A stretch of DNA of 64,000 nt from Apricaphanius iberus (Eukaryota > Chordata > Actinopteri > Cyprinodontiformes > Aphaniidae): positions 61,213-125,212 of the forward strand of contig JAPXFQ010002090.1 of assembly GCA_028564705.1 (NCBI GenBank). The letters are read 5' to 3'. The notes below the pieces were generated by a model that had not been told where the DNA came from, did no database searches, and saw only the letters and a program-made list of their open reading frames with translations. This document shows, piece after piece, positions 22,645-34,165 of the stretch. Every line of letters starts with the position of its first letter. The first letter of the stretch is position 1. Position numbers and translations under genes: made by a program.

Positions 22645-23040
22645 TTAAAGTGCAACTCACCTCAAAATCACATTTTTTTTTGGAGAAACTGTATAATTGA
22701 GTCTATAATAGGACTATCTACATTCCTGGTCATTATTTTGTGTATTGTAGTGAGAATATACATTTTGTACCAAAAAACGTTAGTTTAGTGCCCCAAGTGG
22801 TTAAACAATTACACTGCACTAGAATTCACTAGTACTGGAATCCTGCATTGCTAACGGCTCAGCTCGGGTTTCTGACGTAGACTTTGATTAGTGACGACAG
22901 CAGTCCGGTCGTGGTGGGGTATAAAACACATGCCGTCTCAGCCACACCTCCGTAGCGATGAGCTATGAACTGCCTGCAGCACAAATGGCTCAAAAACCTG
23001 GATGCTCCGTTATACAGGTGGTTACCCCTATTTGCTGACA
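22645..23040. mobile_element. Arm of a TTAA-flanked DNA element
   Basis: Starts TTAAAGTGCAACTCACC, identical in its first 17 bases to the reversed right end of the element at 35381-36523 (GGTGAGTTGCACTTTAA). Similarity goes deeper: TACACTGCAC near 22812, GTATAAAA near 22919 and CACACCTCCGTAGC near 22941 have counterparts in that element in the same order. The TTAA boundary fits piggyBac- or Kolobok-type elements. A frame starting MAQKPGCSVI near 22986 could be the start of a zinc-binding THAP-like domain, but this is speculative. No second end was found; the right limit is approximate. Confidence 0.6.
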
Positions 23041-24789
23041 TTTGCTCATTAAATATGACAAAGGGAATAACTGATATGAGTAAATGGAAAATAAAATCTG
23101 GGCTAAGGGTTCATTTTTAATGCAATAATTGGGATGGTGTTAAAGTTGTTGTTTTTTGCACATTCCTGAATTATTTTGTCGTCATGCTTGGATACTTTAT
23201 ACCTGGGGCATCTGTTTGCAACACACATTTTCTGCTGCACACAATGATGTACAGTGGCTGCAGCCTGCAGGTGCTGCTGTCGAGGCAGAGTCACTAAATT
23301 ACTGGAGCTCATCTATATTTAGCATTAGATTTAGCCAACAACAAGATACCACTCAGAGACGGCGCCCATTCTATGCCGCTACAGGCTCAGTATCTGCTGC
23401 TCCCCCAGGCAGACAACGAGACAACGGCTCAAAACGATATGGCTCAGGGCCGCTCGCCTCATCCAGAACCTATCTCTCTGTACTCCGTTCCCTCTGGAGA
23501 AGGAAGTGGAAAAAAAACCTCGACCTCCAGATTATTTCCCTCTGTGGTAATGGAGCTTGCGTTATGGCTCTCTCCATCCATCTGGCCGTCTGTGACTCTG
23601 TGCTGCGGCAACATGTCAGTCACAGCCCAGACCACGCCCCGCACTTTATCTCCCCGCATGTTCCCTGGTCCGCCAGGCAACGGCTCCTTCTGAGCTGTTT
23701 TTCAAAAATAAATGTGGGTGTGGAGGGGGGTATGAAAGTACTTTGAAAGTACTTTGTGATTAAAAGAGTCCATGTATTTTTAACTTTTTTTCATAATTAT
23801 CTGATAATAATTTATCAGAAATGTTCACCTACCAAGAAAAATACACTGATATGAACTGGCAACTTTTTGGTGAAAAGATTAAATGAGTGTTGGAATAAAA
23901 TGAGATAATGAATCAGTTATTTCCAATTAAAGGACCTACACACAACATAAGATGGTTCGAATGGTTGGACAAAAAAGGTTCAAGATAATTACCCCATCAT
24001 TTGTAAAGTATTTATTCTGGGAACAGAAGTAAATATTCAGGTCTAATCGAATGGCTCTTTAAATCACAAGGCCACATGCAGAAACCTGTTGTGACACACT
24101 CAGTGCAGCAGTTTCTCAGAATGATGAGCTGACTAGTATCCAGACATATTTAAGTTTTTGTGGCTCTCTCTCTGACCATTAAACATGGCGCCATCTTTAG
24201 TCAGGGGTGCCTTGGCTGGAAAGTGTAGAGACTCAATTGGTGACAAGTTGTGTTCCCCTCAATTTCCCCAAACCAGCGAGGTCAGTGTGTAGAGCGATAC
24301 CCATCCGTGATCCCAAGGCTACGGATACCAACAATGCCACAGTTTCTATGATTATTAAGCTGTCCTTTTTTGAACCCAACACTGACAGTGTGCCTTCAGG
24401 CAAAGCTTCTCAGTAGTTTAACTATAGAATTGTAAGGTTTTCTTTTTTTAGATACCTAAAACGTACGCATGGTTGCAAGAGAATTCTTCATGTTAGAACC
24501 CACTTAATGTATAAAAAAGCTGAATTAAATTCATTTCATTTCTCTCAATCATAAATTACCATATTTCCCAACATTGTGTGTCTCTACACTATATTGTTAA
24601 GCCTTTGGGAGACTCCAAAAGATGTCAGCCTCCTCAGCAGCTAGAGTCTGCTGTATAAGATATCAGTCTTAAAGCTGAGAGAGGAATGGTTCCCAAACTG
24701 GACATTCCAACTCCAGTGAGATTATTTAAAGACTATATTGTTAAAATCCAATTAAAATGACAATAGTACAAGGTATAAACACGCTATAA
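23041..24789. other. Interval without recognised gene; may continue the TTAA element
   Basis: The longest frame is 196 codons (23156-23746, plus). It has no recognisable domain, has overlapping frames of about 100 codons on the other frames, and shows no codon signature, so I do not call it a gene. Position right after the TTAA-element arm means it could be interior sequence of that element. 23943-24780 is AT-rich and unassigned. Confidence 0.35.
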
Positions 24790-24870
24790 ATGTTAATGAT
24801 GAATGAATGTAGTGTCAAGCACTTTGGGGTCTGTAGGGAATAAGTAAAGCGCTACAGACCATTTAACAAC
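24790..24870 (+). mobile_element. SINE 3' tail, 5'-truncated
   Basis: Reads gatgaatgaatgtagtgtca, agcactttggggtctgtagg and taaagcgctacagaccattt. It aligns with the last 80 bp of the SINE at 33893-34165 (gtgaagcgctttggggtcct, aaagcgctatacaagtacag). The tRNA-like head is missing. Confidence 0.7.
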
Positions 24871-25119
24871 AGAAGATGGCGACCAAGAATTTTCTGATAG
24901 GCTAAAGCATGTTTTATTTTCTAACTAAGCACGTTATTGTTGTGTTGATGCCGTCTTGGTGCTCTAGAGTTTGAAAAAAGGTATGTCTTAAACTAGAAAA
25001 GCTCCCAGAGAGCGCAAATCTTAGCCAGGATCACTAAGCATCGAGTCCATTCATGATTTTTGGAGTTATGTTGCTGACAGACAAGTACGAACACCTTACC
25101 TCCTGGTAATAGTTAAAAC

Positions 25120-25153
25120 ACATCACACACACACACATCACACACACACACAC
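25120..25153 (+). repeat. (CA)n microsatellite
   Basis: ACAC tract interrupted by CAT, about 34 bp. A shorter CA run is at about 25655-25672. Confidence 0.85.
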
Positions 25154-25364
25154 CCTTCCTTATATTTTCTTTCTGTGTAAATATGTTACAACATGAAATC
25201 CTGTTGCTTATACTTTAAAATTTAGCTGGTTTCGCTTATAGTCATGTGCACTCAATACTCCGAAAATGATGGTGTTAGTTTTATTCTTAAAAACATCTGT
25301 TTTTGGGGTTGTGATTTTGTTCTTACTGTGCATACATTACTATTATTATTAATGCTTCAAACAC

Positions 25365-25430
25365 TTTGCTGCCGTTACACTTTAATTTCCCCCTCCATGG
25401 GACAATAAAGGATGTTTCTGTTCTTTTCTC
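25365..25430 (+). mobile_element. LINE 3' tail fragment
   Basis: tttaatttccccctccatgg followed by gacaataaaggatgtttctg and a TTCTCTTCTG run. A closely similar end is at 56027-56066 (tttcccctttgtgggacaat, aaaggattattctattctaa). Such 'TTTCCC...GGGACAATAAAG' ends are frequent 3' tails of fish non-LTR elements. No coding part is attached. Confidence 0.5.
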
Positions 25431-27762
25431 TTCTGTTTCCTCTTCTTATACCCAACTCTGAACCTACACTAATTCCTGTTGTTCTATACCCTGGGGGACA
25501 GAAAAAGCCTATGTTTTTCCTTGTCTAGCTCCTAAAGCTAGTCCTAGCCATTTTACAATCGGCCCTTAGTCTAATTTGGCTGCTCTGCTGGTTCATGTAA
25601 AGACACCACTGGTTCCCCCACTGGTTCCCCTGGCCTCCCCCCTTAGCTCAGCTATACACACACACACACACCTGAACACACATGCCCCTCCCCTTTTCAC
25701 TGATGGTCTCTTTGGTAGTCCTGTTAACAAGGAGAATCAGTGGGGGAATTTTACTGCCATAAAACAAGAGCGTAAACCTACCATTTCAGAGCGAGATCAT
25801 GTGTCTTTACTTTCAAAACTTCCCTCTCTTTCAGATATTCTCTGTTCTTCCTAAAATCTTTCTTGTCCCGCTCAAATTTAATGCTTCTTGCTCACAGATT
25901 TTCTCCTCACACACAAACTGTCTCTGTGCAAGGATCAAAATGCGCTCCCAAACCTCTCTTCTCTGCTTGCGGATTCTGTGCGCTCTTTCATGGACTGAGA
26001 AGTGTCATCGCCCAGCAAGCCTTTTAGCCAATAGAATGACAGTACTACATTGGTTTTGTGAACCATGGGCTAGCCTATGTGGCTACATGTTAGTGTGTCT
26101 GCTGCGGTACACTGGATGTACAGAGAAATGACTCCAGCTTTCTGCCCTTATTTACAATTTTCAGGAAATATTGAGATGCTTTAAAAAACAAAACTCTTTT
26201 TTTTATTATTCAATGGTTTCCTAGCTAGTTAAAACTTGGAGAATGAATTTGGCCATCAGGGATGCGATGATTAGCTTTGTATCGATTGTGTTTCTATTGA
26301 TCATAATTGCTCCATTAGAAACTGGTCAACTTTTCTAAGAATTAAAAGGACAGCATTGGATTGTCTGCCATTTGTATGTTTTCATCTAACTGTGACATAT
26401 GTTTTTTATAACCTTCCCAGTTGCTAGCTATGATCCACGGGGAACACTTTAGCTCCATGAAAAAAAAACTCCCATCTCTAGTCGGCATTTTCAGCTGTGT
26501 GACTTTCTGGTGACTGTAGCGGGACTGAGAAAGTTACAAAAGGGTGTTCTGAGAAAACAGCGTACCCTTCAGAATGACAACACTCATGCGCAGCAGAAAA
26601 AACAACAACGGACTTTTCCCTTTTTTGTTTAAAATCTTTTCTAATCAACCTAAATTAGATATATTTTTGGTTTAGGTATTTAAAAGAAAGTATACCTGTC
26701 CTTCTGTCACCTTAGGGTTAGAACATAAAACCTGTGGGTTGGTTAAAAGTGCTTAGATAACTCAACTTAAGGTATGCTATTCTGACAAAGTATGCTGTTT
26801 TATCAGAACAAGGCCAGTGCTGGTTCTCCTTCACTGAACTGAATATAGATGACCGACAGTGAGAGTTGATGTTTGGGAGCAGCGACCGCACCCAGAGAGC
26901 CCTGAAACGTCCGGACCGGTCGCCGATTCCTCCCTTAGAAACGGCGTTTCAGATCCTGATGCTGCATACCGATTTGGATGAGAGACTGAAGCACTGCAAT
27001 AGAAGATCAGGGAGCTTCAAAAACAGCTGCTGCCAAACCCCTTTTACAGTATGTACAACGTTGGCAGGACAAAAATGGCATCTTTTAAACCACATAAATC
27101 CATTTGAAATCTAATCAACGGCTTTAATTTGACTCATTTTAAAAGATTAGATAATAAATAAATGGTCAAACAAATTTATCATATGCATTATTTTGCTTCA
27201 TACAAGCACTCAGGCAGGGAGTGGAGACAGGTGGAGCGACCAGGTGTGGATAACCTAATCGGTTTTGCAGCGATATGTGGCACCAAAGCGGATGTACATG
27301 AGAATCAGCATGAGGAACGTCCTCATTATAAATTCTGTTTCAGACTTTTCTTTACAACAGTTATGTATCTATATTTTCTATATTTTATCTATATTTTTTA
27401 GGTTTTCCCCACATGAGCAACACAAAGATAAACAACAGCAACAAAAAATATGTAGCAAATGCTTTGGCTGGACATTATGTTTAGAATAAAAATCATTTAT
27501 AGAATAAAAAAAAGGAAAATATCCAAGCCACAATGCAACATAATAATAAAGTTCAATAAATTATTGCTACTTTCGGGTACATTTTGTCCACGCCACCCAC
27601 TTCTGGTAAAAATGCAAAGGGAGTTAATGCCAGCCTTTTGTATACACTGGTTTATGTCTTGTTAAGAAAACAAGTAGAGTTGCTAGAAAATTGCATTCAA
27701 GCTGATCCAACAAATGTAAGTGTGGTCTAGTACTATGGAGTTCTAACTTTCTTTAGGACTAA
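25431..27762. other. Interval without confident gene; possible upstream exon of a transposase remnant
   Basis: Frames such as 25576-25854 (92 codons, proline-rich) and 26866-27114 (82 codons) are not recognised. Just before the helix-turn-helix remnant, 27612-27716 can be read as an exon (NASLLYTLVYVLLRKQVELL then ENCIQADPTN) ending at GTAAGTG (27717), with a pyrimidine-rich acceptor ctttctttag ending at 27756. This would fit an intron inside a Harbinger-type transposase gene but is inferred from splice signals alone. Confidence 0.35.
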
Positions 27763-27975
27763 CAATTCATCCACTTTGCACCCATTGATGAACCACTGCG
27801 CCTGCTTCTCATGGATCTAGCTGAAAGGTTTGGAGTCCACCACTCTACAGCCTGCAAGATGATCAGCACATGGACACATATATTATGTACTAAATACTTT
27901 TATACAGATTTGAGTACCAGTAGGCCCACTTTATCTAGCTCTTCCATTAGGTTTTTATCTGATATTTTTATATAA
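27763..27975 (+). pseudogene. Harbinger/ISL2EU-type transposase helix-turn-helix remnant
   Basis: This open stretch of 70 codons contains EPLRLLLMDLAERFGVHHST followed by ACKMISTWTHILCTKYF. The pattern L-x-x-L-A-x-R-F-x-V-x-x-S-T-x-x-x-x-x-x-T-W matches the helix-turn-helix domain that precedes the DDE nuclease in IS5/Harbinger-group transposases of fish (consensus of the kind DLAxRFGVSxSTVSRIxxTW). A stop (TAA at 27760) directly precedes it and another ends it at 27975, so the DDE part is absent. The first in-frame Met is at 27811. There is a possible intron just upstream. It is a remnant, not a working gene. Confidence 0.6.
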
Positions 27976-28969
27976 AATTACAATTGCCATATTGTAACGC
28001 AACCTAAGATACATTAAGATCAAATTATCTTTGATTACATGTTTCATTCATTTCTTCTGCATATAAAAATAATCTTGTACAGCTGAAATGCTACACGAGG
28101 AGTAAGTATACGTTGATTTCATGGCTTCTGAAAATTCAGCTTTATTCTACAGACTGAAGCAATGAAAGAAGCAGCAAAGCTTCTGACTTGGTCATCAGCC
28201 ACATCAGCTATCTTATAACTATGCCACAAGCAATCATCCCCCCCCGTTTTAACCTCATTTAATCACTTTGCAAGTTTACAACTCAGACAGTAAAAAATGA
28301 ATTAGGTAAACAATGTTTTTAAAAGCATTAAACAAAAATGACTTTTTAATTTAATAAAGGAAGTTTAATTTTGCAAGCTTTTACGGGGTTTGAACAGCTG
28401 CCTCAAAAAATATATATTGAACATTTTCGATTAACAAATTTGAAATCTCTAACAGAAACATATTACTACAAATCCAGTTTTGTTTTCCTTTATCACAGAA
28501 ACAAAGTCTAAACAATGCTCTAATTAACAAAATAGGTCTATATGTAAACGGTAACAGCAAGTATGAAAGAAACAACTAGAACAGATAAGTTTGATGTCAA
28601 AGCAAAGTAAAAAGAGCTCATTTGAACTATTTAGCTGCACTATTTAAAAGAGGCAATATGGCCTGAAATCATATATATTGAACGGTTCACTGAAATAACA
28701 AATATCCTGGGACAGTGTTGGTAGAGGCCAAATTTACATAATGTGCTTGAACATGTGATGGTTTCTTGTCATTGTAAGGCTTCAACTAGACCAGCCTTTT
28801 AATTCAGGGTTGTATTCCCATTTTTCTTCTTAGAGTCCAGTTTAGACCCAGACATGACTCTGATTAGCGATCATCACACAGACCAGGTGAGGAAGTGACT
28901 GGTGCTGTGAGTGAAATCGGTGATTTATTTAGTGTGCAGTCATTTATTGTAGACAGACAATATTTTGTA
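27976..28969. other. AT-rich interval without recognised gene
   Basis: No domain, SINE head or LINE tail was recognised. A short candidate donor (ccaggtgagg) occurs at 28882-28891 but without a supported exon. Confidence 0.35.
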
Positions 28970-29115
28970 GTTACACTGGAGCACGGGGGTCAGCCGCCAG
29001 CGGCTTCAAGCTACATGATTTATCAACATTCTGGACTCAGCAGGGATAATATCTGCTCTGACTGAGCAGGCGGGCGGAGCTGCTGCATGCTGGGAGCGCT
29101 CTGGGACCGCTGCAG
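28970..29115. other. GC-rich block of unknown nature
   Basis: gcacgggggtcagccgccag and then gcaggcgggcggagctgctg, gcatgctgggagcgctctgg, gctgcagctctgctgctcag. It stands out against AT-rich flanks, with GGGCGG-type and CTGCAG/GCTGC repeats. It could be a small CpG-rich regulatory element or a transposon scrap. Nothing coding is evident. Confidence 0.3.
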
Positions 29116-29734
29116 CTCTGCTGCTCAGTGAAAGCAATAACAATGATACATGCTTCACGTTAGACTCCTCAATAAAGCCATAAAAATAAAAAAAACGCTG
29201 GATTTTTGGCTAGTTGCTTCTTTTAAAAAAATAGTTGCTAGAGGAGACTAAACACTCGCTAAATATAAAAACACTCTATACATTAGCAACGCTGCTACCT
29301 GAATGTTAGAGACAGGTAAGGATGAAGTCACGTGACTCAATAAAGGTCTCCTTCACTAAAAATCATGAAAAACCTAAAAATTTTTCCAGGCTTTCCCTGA
29401 TAAAACGTTCGCGTCAGACCTCTGCATTTCAGCAGATATTTATGAGACAGAGAACACAAGTTTACGTTCATGTCAATCAATGCAAATTTAATCAAAATTA
29501 AATTACTGACCTGTCTCATCTTTTAAAGTGGGACAACTTGGACAATCGATGGCTGCCAAATGCTTCTATTTCCCCTACTGTAGAAAAACAACTATTAATA
29601 GATTATTGATCAGAAACTACACACACCGTGTTTGTTCATATGAGTACAAATATGAATCAGGTCACTACCTTTTAATTATCCTCTACTATGTTGGATATTA
29701 GGTCATGGGGTAATTGTAGTAATCAATATACAGG

Positions 29735-30235
29735 ACAGTCAGCATGTGTTGGGTTGGGGTGGATGAACTGGACTGGAGCCACAATACTGATGCTCTTTAC
29801 AGGAAGGGTCAGAGGTCAGAGCAGATTCTACCTGCTGACGAGGCTGAGGTCATTTGGAGTCCAGGTAGAGCTCCTTAAGACCTTCTAGGACTCTTTTTTA
29901 CAGTGTTGTATGTTGGAGCAGCAGTTTATCTACATCTGAGAGGAAGATGTTGGATAAACTCATCAGGAAGACCAGCTCTGCTCTAGAGCGCCCCCTGGAT
30001 CCAGTGCAGGTGGTAAGAGACAGAAAGACTCTGGCCAAAATAACGTCTCTGATGGACAGAGTCCACCCCCCCCCCCCCCTGCAGAGCTCCTTCAGTGACA
30101 GACTGTTGCATCCTAGATGCATAAAGGAGCGTTTCTCAGCTCATTCCTCCCTGCAGCTGTTACTTTAAAACTAAAACTCCTCCCAACAAACTCAATGTTT
30201 GTATCCCTCCTGTAATCTACACTGTTTCAATTTAC
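29735..30235 (+). mobile_element. Non-LTR LINE fragment: reverse transcriptase C-terminus and 3' end
   Basis: Translation in two frames gives LYRKGQSRFYLLTRLRSFGV then QVELLKTF (29795-29888), and after a small break LDKLIRKTSSALERPLDPVQ and LAKITSLMDRVHHPLQSSFS-like sequence to LLHPRCIKER (29950-30130). The block 'K-GQSR-x-Y-x-LRRLRSF' followed by 'LDKLIRK...' and 'F-DRLL-x-x-R-x-K-ER' is the conserved C-terminal region of a fish non-LTR family; I do not assign the clade. A poly-C of 14 (30066-30079) sits in it. Confidence 0.7.
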
Positions 30236-30660
30236 AAATTAAGATTCCTGCCGCTGTTATTCTGTTTTTCATAGTTTATATTCTGCTAACTTCTTGGAAA
30301 TATGTTTATTGTTTAATGCACAGCTACACATGAACATTCTGAAAATATTTTTCAATTATGTACATGCAAATCTAAGTAAACCCCTTTTTTCTAATAACTG
30401 CACAGTACCTGGTTTTGTAATTTTGTTGTCTGGAGTATTTGAGGGGGAGAGAGATTTTTTGAATCGCACTAATAAGGCCCCTCCCCCATTCCTCTTGCTC
30501 CCTGTAGCTTCACCTCGACAAGTGTCTTTGTGCCTCACCTGTGATGTCATACGTTATTGAGCATCACCACACTGTATTTTATTATGGACATTTCAGAGGT
30601 GAGAAACCTCTCCCTGACTCTTCCACTATGACGACTAAACAGGAGCGACCTGTGTGCGTG
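30236..30660. other. Unassigned interval
   Basis: Lies between two LINE fragments. The 88-codon plus frame and the 64-codon minus frame here are not recognised. Confidence 0.3.
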
Positions 30661-31820
30661 GAGAGATCTGATTGTTCCATATGTTCCTATCAGAGCACTT
30701 TGTTCTCAGAATGCAGGTTTACTGGTAGTTCCTAGGATTTCTAAAAGTAGAATAGGAGGCAGATCTTTTAGTTATCAGGCTCCTCTCCTGTGGAACCAGC
30801 TCCCAGTTTTAGGCTGCATTCACACCAGGCCGGTTTAGTCCACTTGAAATGAACTCTAGTTCATTTACAGAGAAAGTCCGTTTATTTTGGGGAGGTTTTA
30901 ATGGGAAACCAAACTCTGTTTTGGACCAAACAAACAAACTCTATTCCATCAGTTCTATTGCATGTGTTAATGGCAAATGGACAGGGGTCGCACCAAAAAC
31001 AGGAAGCGGACTGTTGTAAAGGGCATCCTGGGTAAATAAAATCTACACAACCACTAATGCTGGAGAGATAAATCTGGTACATACTTTGTTAAACGTCTGC
31101 ATCATTCTCCATAGTCCTCCGCCTCATTCTATGTTCATCCTGGGTTACTGCTGCAGTATTTATCTGGTACATTTTGTCAAACACAACAAAGTCATCCTAA
31201 AACCACTACAATCTGCTCCTCCTCTATGTCTGTTTACATTCAGCTGTAATGAAAGTTCCCCCGCGGCATGACGAGGTAAGACCCAACAACACCGCCACCA
31301 CAGGTGGGGAGGTGAAATTGATGCTCAAAGCTCTGGAATTTCTGATAATAAAAAGTGTGAAAAAGTGTGAGCCAGTGTGAATGTGAACCACAGCATCTAA
31401 AAAAGCAGCAATGCTGCAGTTTTGGTCCCCAAATGAAACCAAGTCTACTGGACTAGTCTGTGACACTATTTTCAAGACTAGGCTTAAAACCTTCCTTTTT
31501 AATAAAGCTTATAGTTAGTGGCATAGGTTATACTGAGTTATCTCTGTAGTTATACTGTTATAGAATATAGAATATATGCTTAGACTGTTGGAGGACAGAC
31601 TGACCACTTTTCTTCACTCTGCTACTTTTCTCTCCTACTACTCTCCAGATATATTTTTTGCTGTTATTGTGATTGTTAACCTTCTTTTCTCTCAGCGTTT
31701 TTCTCCCCATAGAAGCTCCACCTGGTCTGGTATCCTGCTCAGCTACACCGCCCCCTGCTGGATGGGCAGCATTGGTTCAGATGATGCTCCCAGTGACCGA
31801 GCATCCTCCATGTCCTGTTA
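30661..31820 (+). mobile_element. L2 LINE 3' part, split by a DNA element
   Basis: 30661-30814 is nearly identical to 1981-2135 of the left-edge L2 (end of the coding region: RDLIVPYVPIRALCSQNAGL, then SYQAPLLWNQLPVL). L2 sequence resumes at about 31453 with ttcaagactaggcttaaaac and runs through the 3' region to about 31820 (tctggtatcctgctcagcta, gccccctgctggatgggcag). High identity to the first copy shows the same subfamily. The gap is filled by an inserted element. The copy begins abruptly within the coding region, as usual for 5'-truncated LINEs, and its 3' tail is also missing. Confidence 0.85.
30815..31452. mobile_element. Non-autonomous DNA element inside L2
   Basis: It interrupts the L2 right after CCCAGTTTTA. 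The left end is GGCTGCATTCACACCAGGCC. Near 31370-31390 the sequence GAGCCAGTGTGAATGTGAACC is a fair inverted match to it. If that is the right end, the remaining 60 bp up to the L2 restart would be extra. The interior repeats gaccaaacaaacaaactcta and ttttggtccccaaatgaaac. No coding content. Target duplication not resolved, so the right limit is uncertain by about 60 bp. Confidence 0.55.
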
Positions 31821-33568
31821 AAAGCTTTTTTCTTCGATGTTGATGGAGACACAGCTGTTACTGAGTAGCTACCCAGGGCACTTAACCACTTACTGGATTA
31901 ATCAAGGATATAAATTATTTTTTGGTTGTCTGTTTTACTTTATTTCATTTCATTCAAGTACCTGGTTCAGGTAGAACCTGGTGAGGTAAGCAACATTACA
32001 GATAAAGACATTGATCTAAACATTAATTATGTACCAGGACACATGATATTCTATATAATACTCTAAACCATCAGTTCAATGAAATTTTAACTTCTCCATA
32101 ACTACAGTTTGAAAAAGCCCATTACTCAGCTATATTTCATTGTTCCCACCAACCAGAAGGCTGCATACTTCAAGGCAGGTAAGGCATGCAACCCAGGATG
32201 ACAAGTGGTTTATCGTGGAGCCCACCAACTGGTCCAAACTTATAATATGCCTTTCTAACATTCGTTCTTGTAAAGGGAACCCTCCCCCAAAGCATTTAAA
32301 TGAAATTCAGTTCGGGGGGGGGTTAGTCAATTCAGAGGGTGCTGTCAGGAGAAAAAGGGCGTTTCTAGGGAAACTGAGTGTTCAGTCTTCGTCAGGAGCT
32401 TTCATGGTTTCCACAGGACAAATTCTGACTGGCTGCATTTCAAAATGCTTCTTTTCATGCTTCTCCTCTGGCCATGAAAAGCCACACACATACATGCTTG
32501 TATGACCAAGTGGAAAAACCCTTTCCTGGTGTCATCAGAGCAGACTGCTAGCTCTCATATCACTCCCTGCCTTTAGATGCGAAAACTAAAACTAGCGTGC
32601 TGACAGCGCTGAAGAAGATTCTGTTTCATGTTTGTCTCAGAAATTCAGATCTAGGATTAATATCAATCCTATCAACAATCTGCAAGATGCTTCACTGTAA
32701 TTACAATAATCCAAGTCCGATAATAAAGCCCCAGGTTACAGCAGGAGTTTCACAAAGTTGAAGTGGATTGGAAACAATAGATGGCGAACACTACCTTTGC
32801 AGCCACACCCACTCACCTGTTCTTCTCTGAGGAGACTGAAGGAAACACCAGCCGTTTTCCCACCGAGAGAGGGTGAAAAAGACGAAGAAACTTCCCTCCT
32901 CACACCCCCCTCCCTCCTTCACTGGCCGGTCTTTTCAGCCTCCTCCACAACAAAAGAAACAATGGAGAAGGGGCTACTTTTCCTACACCCACTCCCTTTT
33001 AAAGTTGACCATGCACACAGCGTAGCCTCTGGAAGGAAAATTCTAAAATGAATCAGGCAAAAACATTGAAACGTGAACGTGATGTATTACCGTGCTAAAT
33101 GCAGGTGCACACGGACAAAAAGAAAAAAACAAGACAACTGACTTTGCTAATTGTAGTTCAGAGGTCTATTGTGTAAATATAGATTAGTGCAAACAAAAAC
33201 TGTAACGTTAAAACGTTAGAACTTTAGGGCCATAAAGTTGACTAATTTCCTCCAAAAATACTCTGTTTTATGCTACTGTATTGCTCACCACGCATCTGTG
33301 TTTATTTACTGGCATCATGCTTTTTTTTGGTGCTTTTTCACCTTCTCATTCAGTAATCTTTGAGCATTCATACAGTTTCTTGTTTTGTTCTTCAAATTCA
33401 CCGTTAGCGTGGATTAATGTCCAACACATCTGTACCCCCTTACTACAGACGCATACGCTAGATTTGTCCTCAGCATTATAAAAGAAGTCGTCTTTTCTTG
33501 AATGCTCTCCAAACTAAAGATAAATTCATGAGTTTGGTCAGAATTATGTTTTTAAGATAGTTTTATCC
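31821..33568. other. Interval without recognised gene
   Basis: Frames of up to 121 codons (32140-32505) and 97 codons (32758-33051) have no domain and no splice-site support. C-rich pyrimidine tracts occur at 32895-32925. Confidence 0.35.
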
Positions 33569-33580
33569 ATTTTATGACTT

Positions 33581-33762
33581 TTTTTAAGGTTTTGTGAAAC
33601 CAGTTGCCATTATTAGCAGTAGATGGTTCAGAAAGGGGGAGAGAAATGCGAGTGAGACATTTGGCAAATGTCCAGAGCCGGGAGTCGATCCTGGACAGCC
33701 ATGTCGAGGGCTTAGACTTCTGAACATGGGGCGCCCGTCTTAACAACTACAATGCAACGCCC
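33581..33762 (-). mobile_element. tRNA-derived SINE, minus strand, with target duplication
   Basis: On the minus strand: a tRNA-like head with degenerate A box (tagttgttaagacgggcg), the segment GGGCGCCCCATGTTCAGAAG, a B box AGGATCGACTCCC, then tttgccaaatgtctcactcg and tttctctccccctttctgaa, the body of a well-known fish tRNA-SINE, ending in an A-run. Flanks match as ATTTTATGACTT (33569-33580) and ATTTTTGTGACTT (33763-33775), a 12-13 bp duplication with one indel or mismatch. Such elements are copied by LINE machinery. It is not a functional tRNA gene, because the cloverleaf stems do not pair. Confidence 0.75.
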
Positions 33763-33892
33763 ATTTTTGTGACTTAATAACATTTATATCTCCCCCTAAA
33801 GTTAAATACCTTTTTGTCTTTTGACATCACAGCAAATAGACTTTTGAAAAAGGGTTTGTCACTTTCTGGGAAATAAATATTTATTATTTTTA

Positions 33893-34165
33893 TAGGCGAC
33901 TGTGGCTCAGGAGATGGAAGGCCGTCTTGTGACCAAAGGTTGTTGGTTTCAACCCCCACTGTCTCAGTCCTTTGGCAAGACACTTCACCTACCTGGCCTG
34001 ATGGTGGCGCCAGTGTTCAACAGCCTCACTTCAGTCAGTGTGCCCCAGGGAAGCTCTGGCTACAATGCAGCTCACCATCATCAGTGAGTGAATGAATGAA
34101 TGTAATGTGAAGCGCTTTGGGGTCCTCAGGGCTCCATAAAGCGCTATACAAGTACAGACCATTCC
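33893..34165 (+). mobile_element. tRNA-derived SINE, plus strand, near full length
   Basis: The head has a good A box (TGGCTCAGGAG at 33903-33913) and a slightly degraded B box (GGTTTCAACCC near 33945). The middle reads tttggcaagacacttcacct, ggtggcgccagtgttcaaca and agctctggctacaatgcagc. The tail is gtgaagcgctttggggtcct ... aaagcgctatacaagtacag. Head, central part and 'CGCTTTGGGGTCC' tail are a classic fish SINE layout; the tail is shared with the fragment at 24790-24870. I did not find a clear target duplication. Confidence 0.8.

Noticed and set aside
23156..23746. 196-codon open frame, the longest not clearly transposon-derived
   Set aside because: No domain, no splice context, overlapping frames of similar size, unlikely composition; follows a TTAA-element arm and may be its interior.
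25576..26131. 92- and 110-codon frames with proline- and serine-rich text, considered as a retroviral or exon fragment
   Set aside because: No capsid, zinc-knuckle or other motif, no long terminal repeats, and no splice sites in a consistent arrangement.
33669..33762. Possible tRNA gene on the minus strand
   Set aside because: Internal promoter boxes are present but the cloverleaf does not pair and the body and A-tail of a SINE follow, with a flanking duplication.
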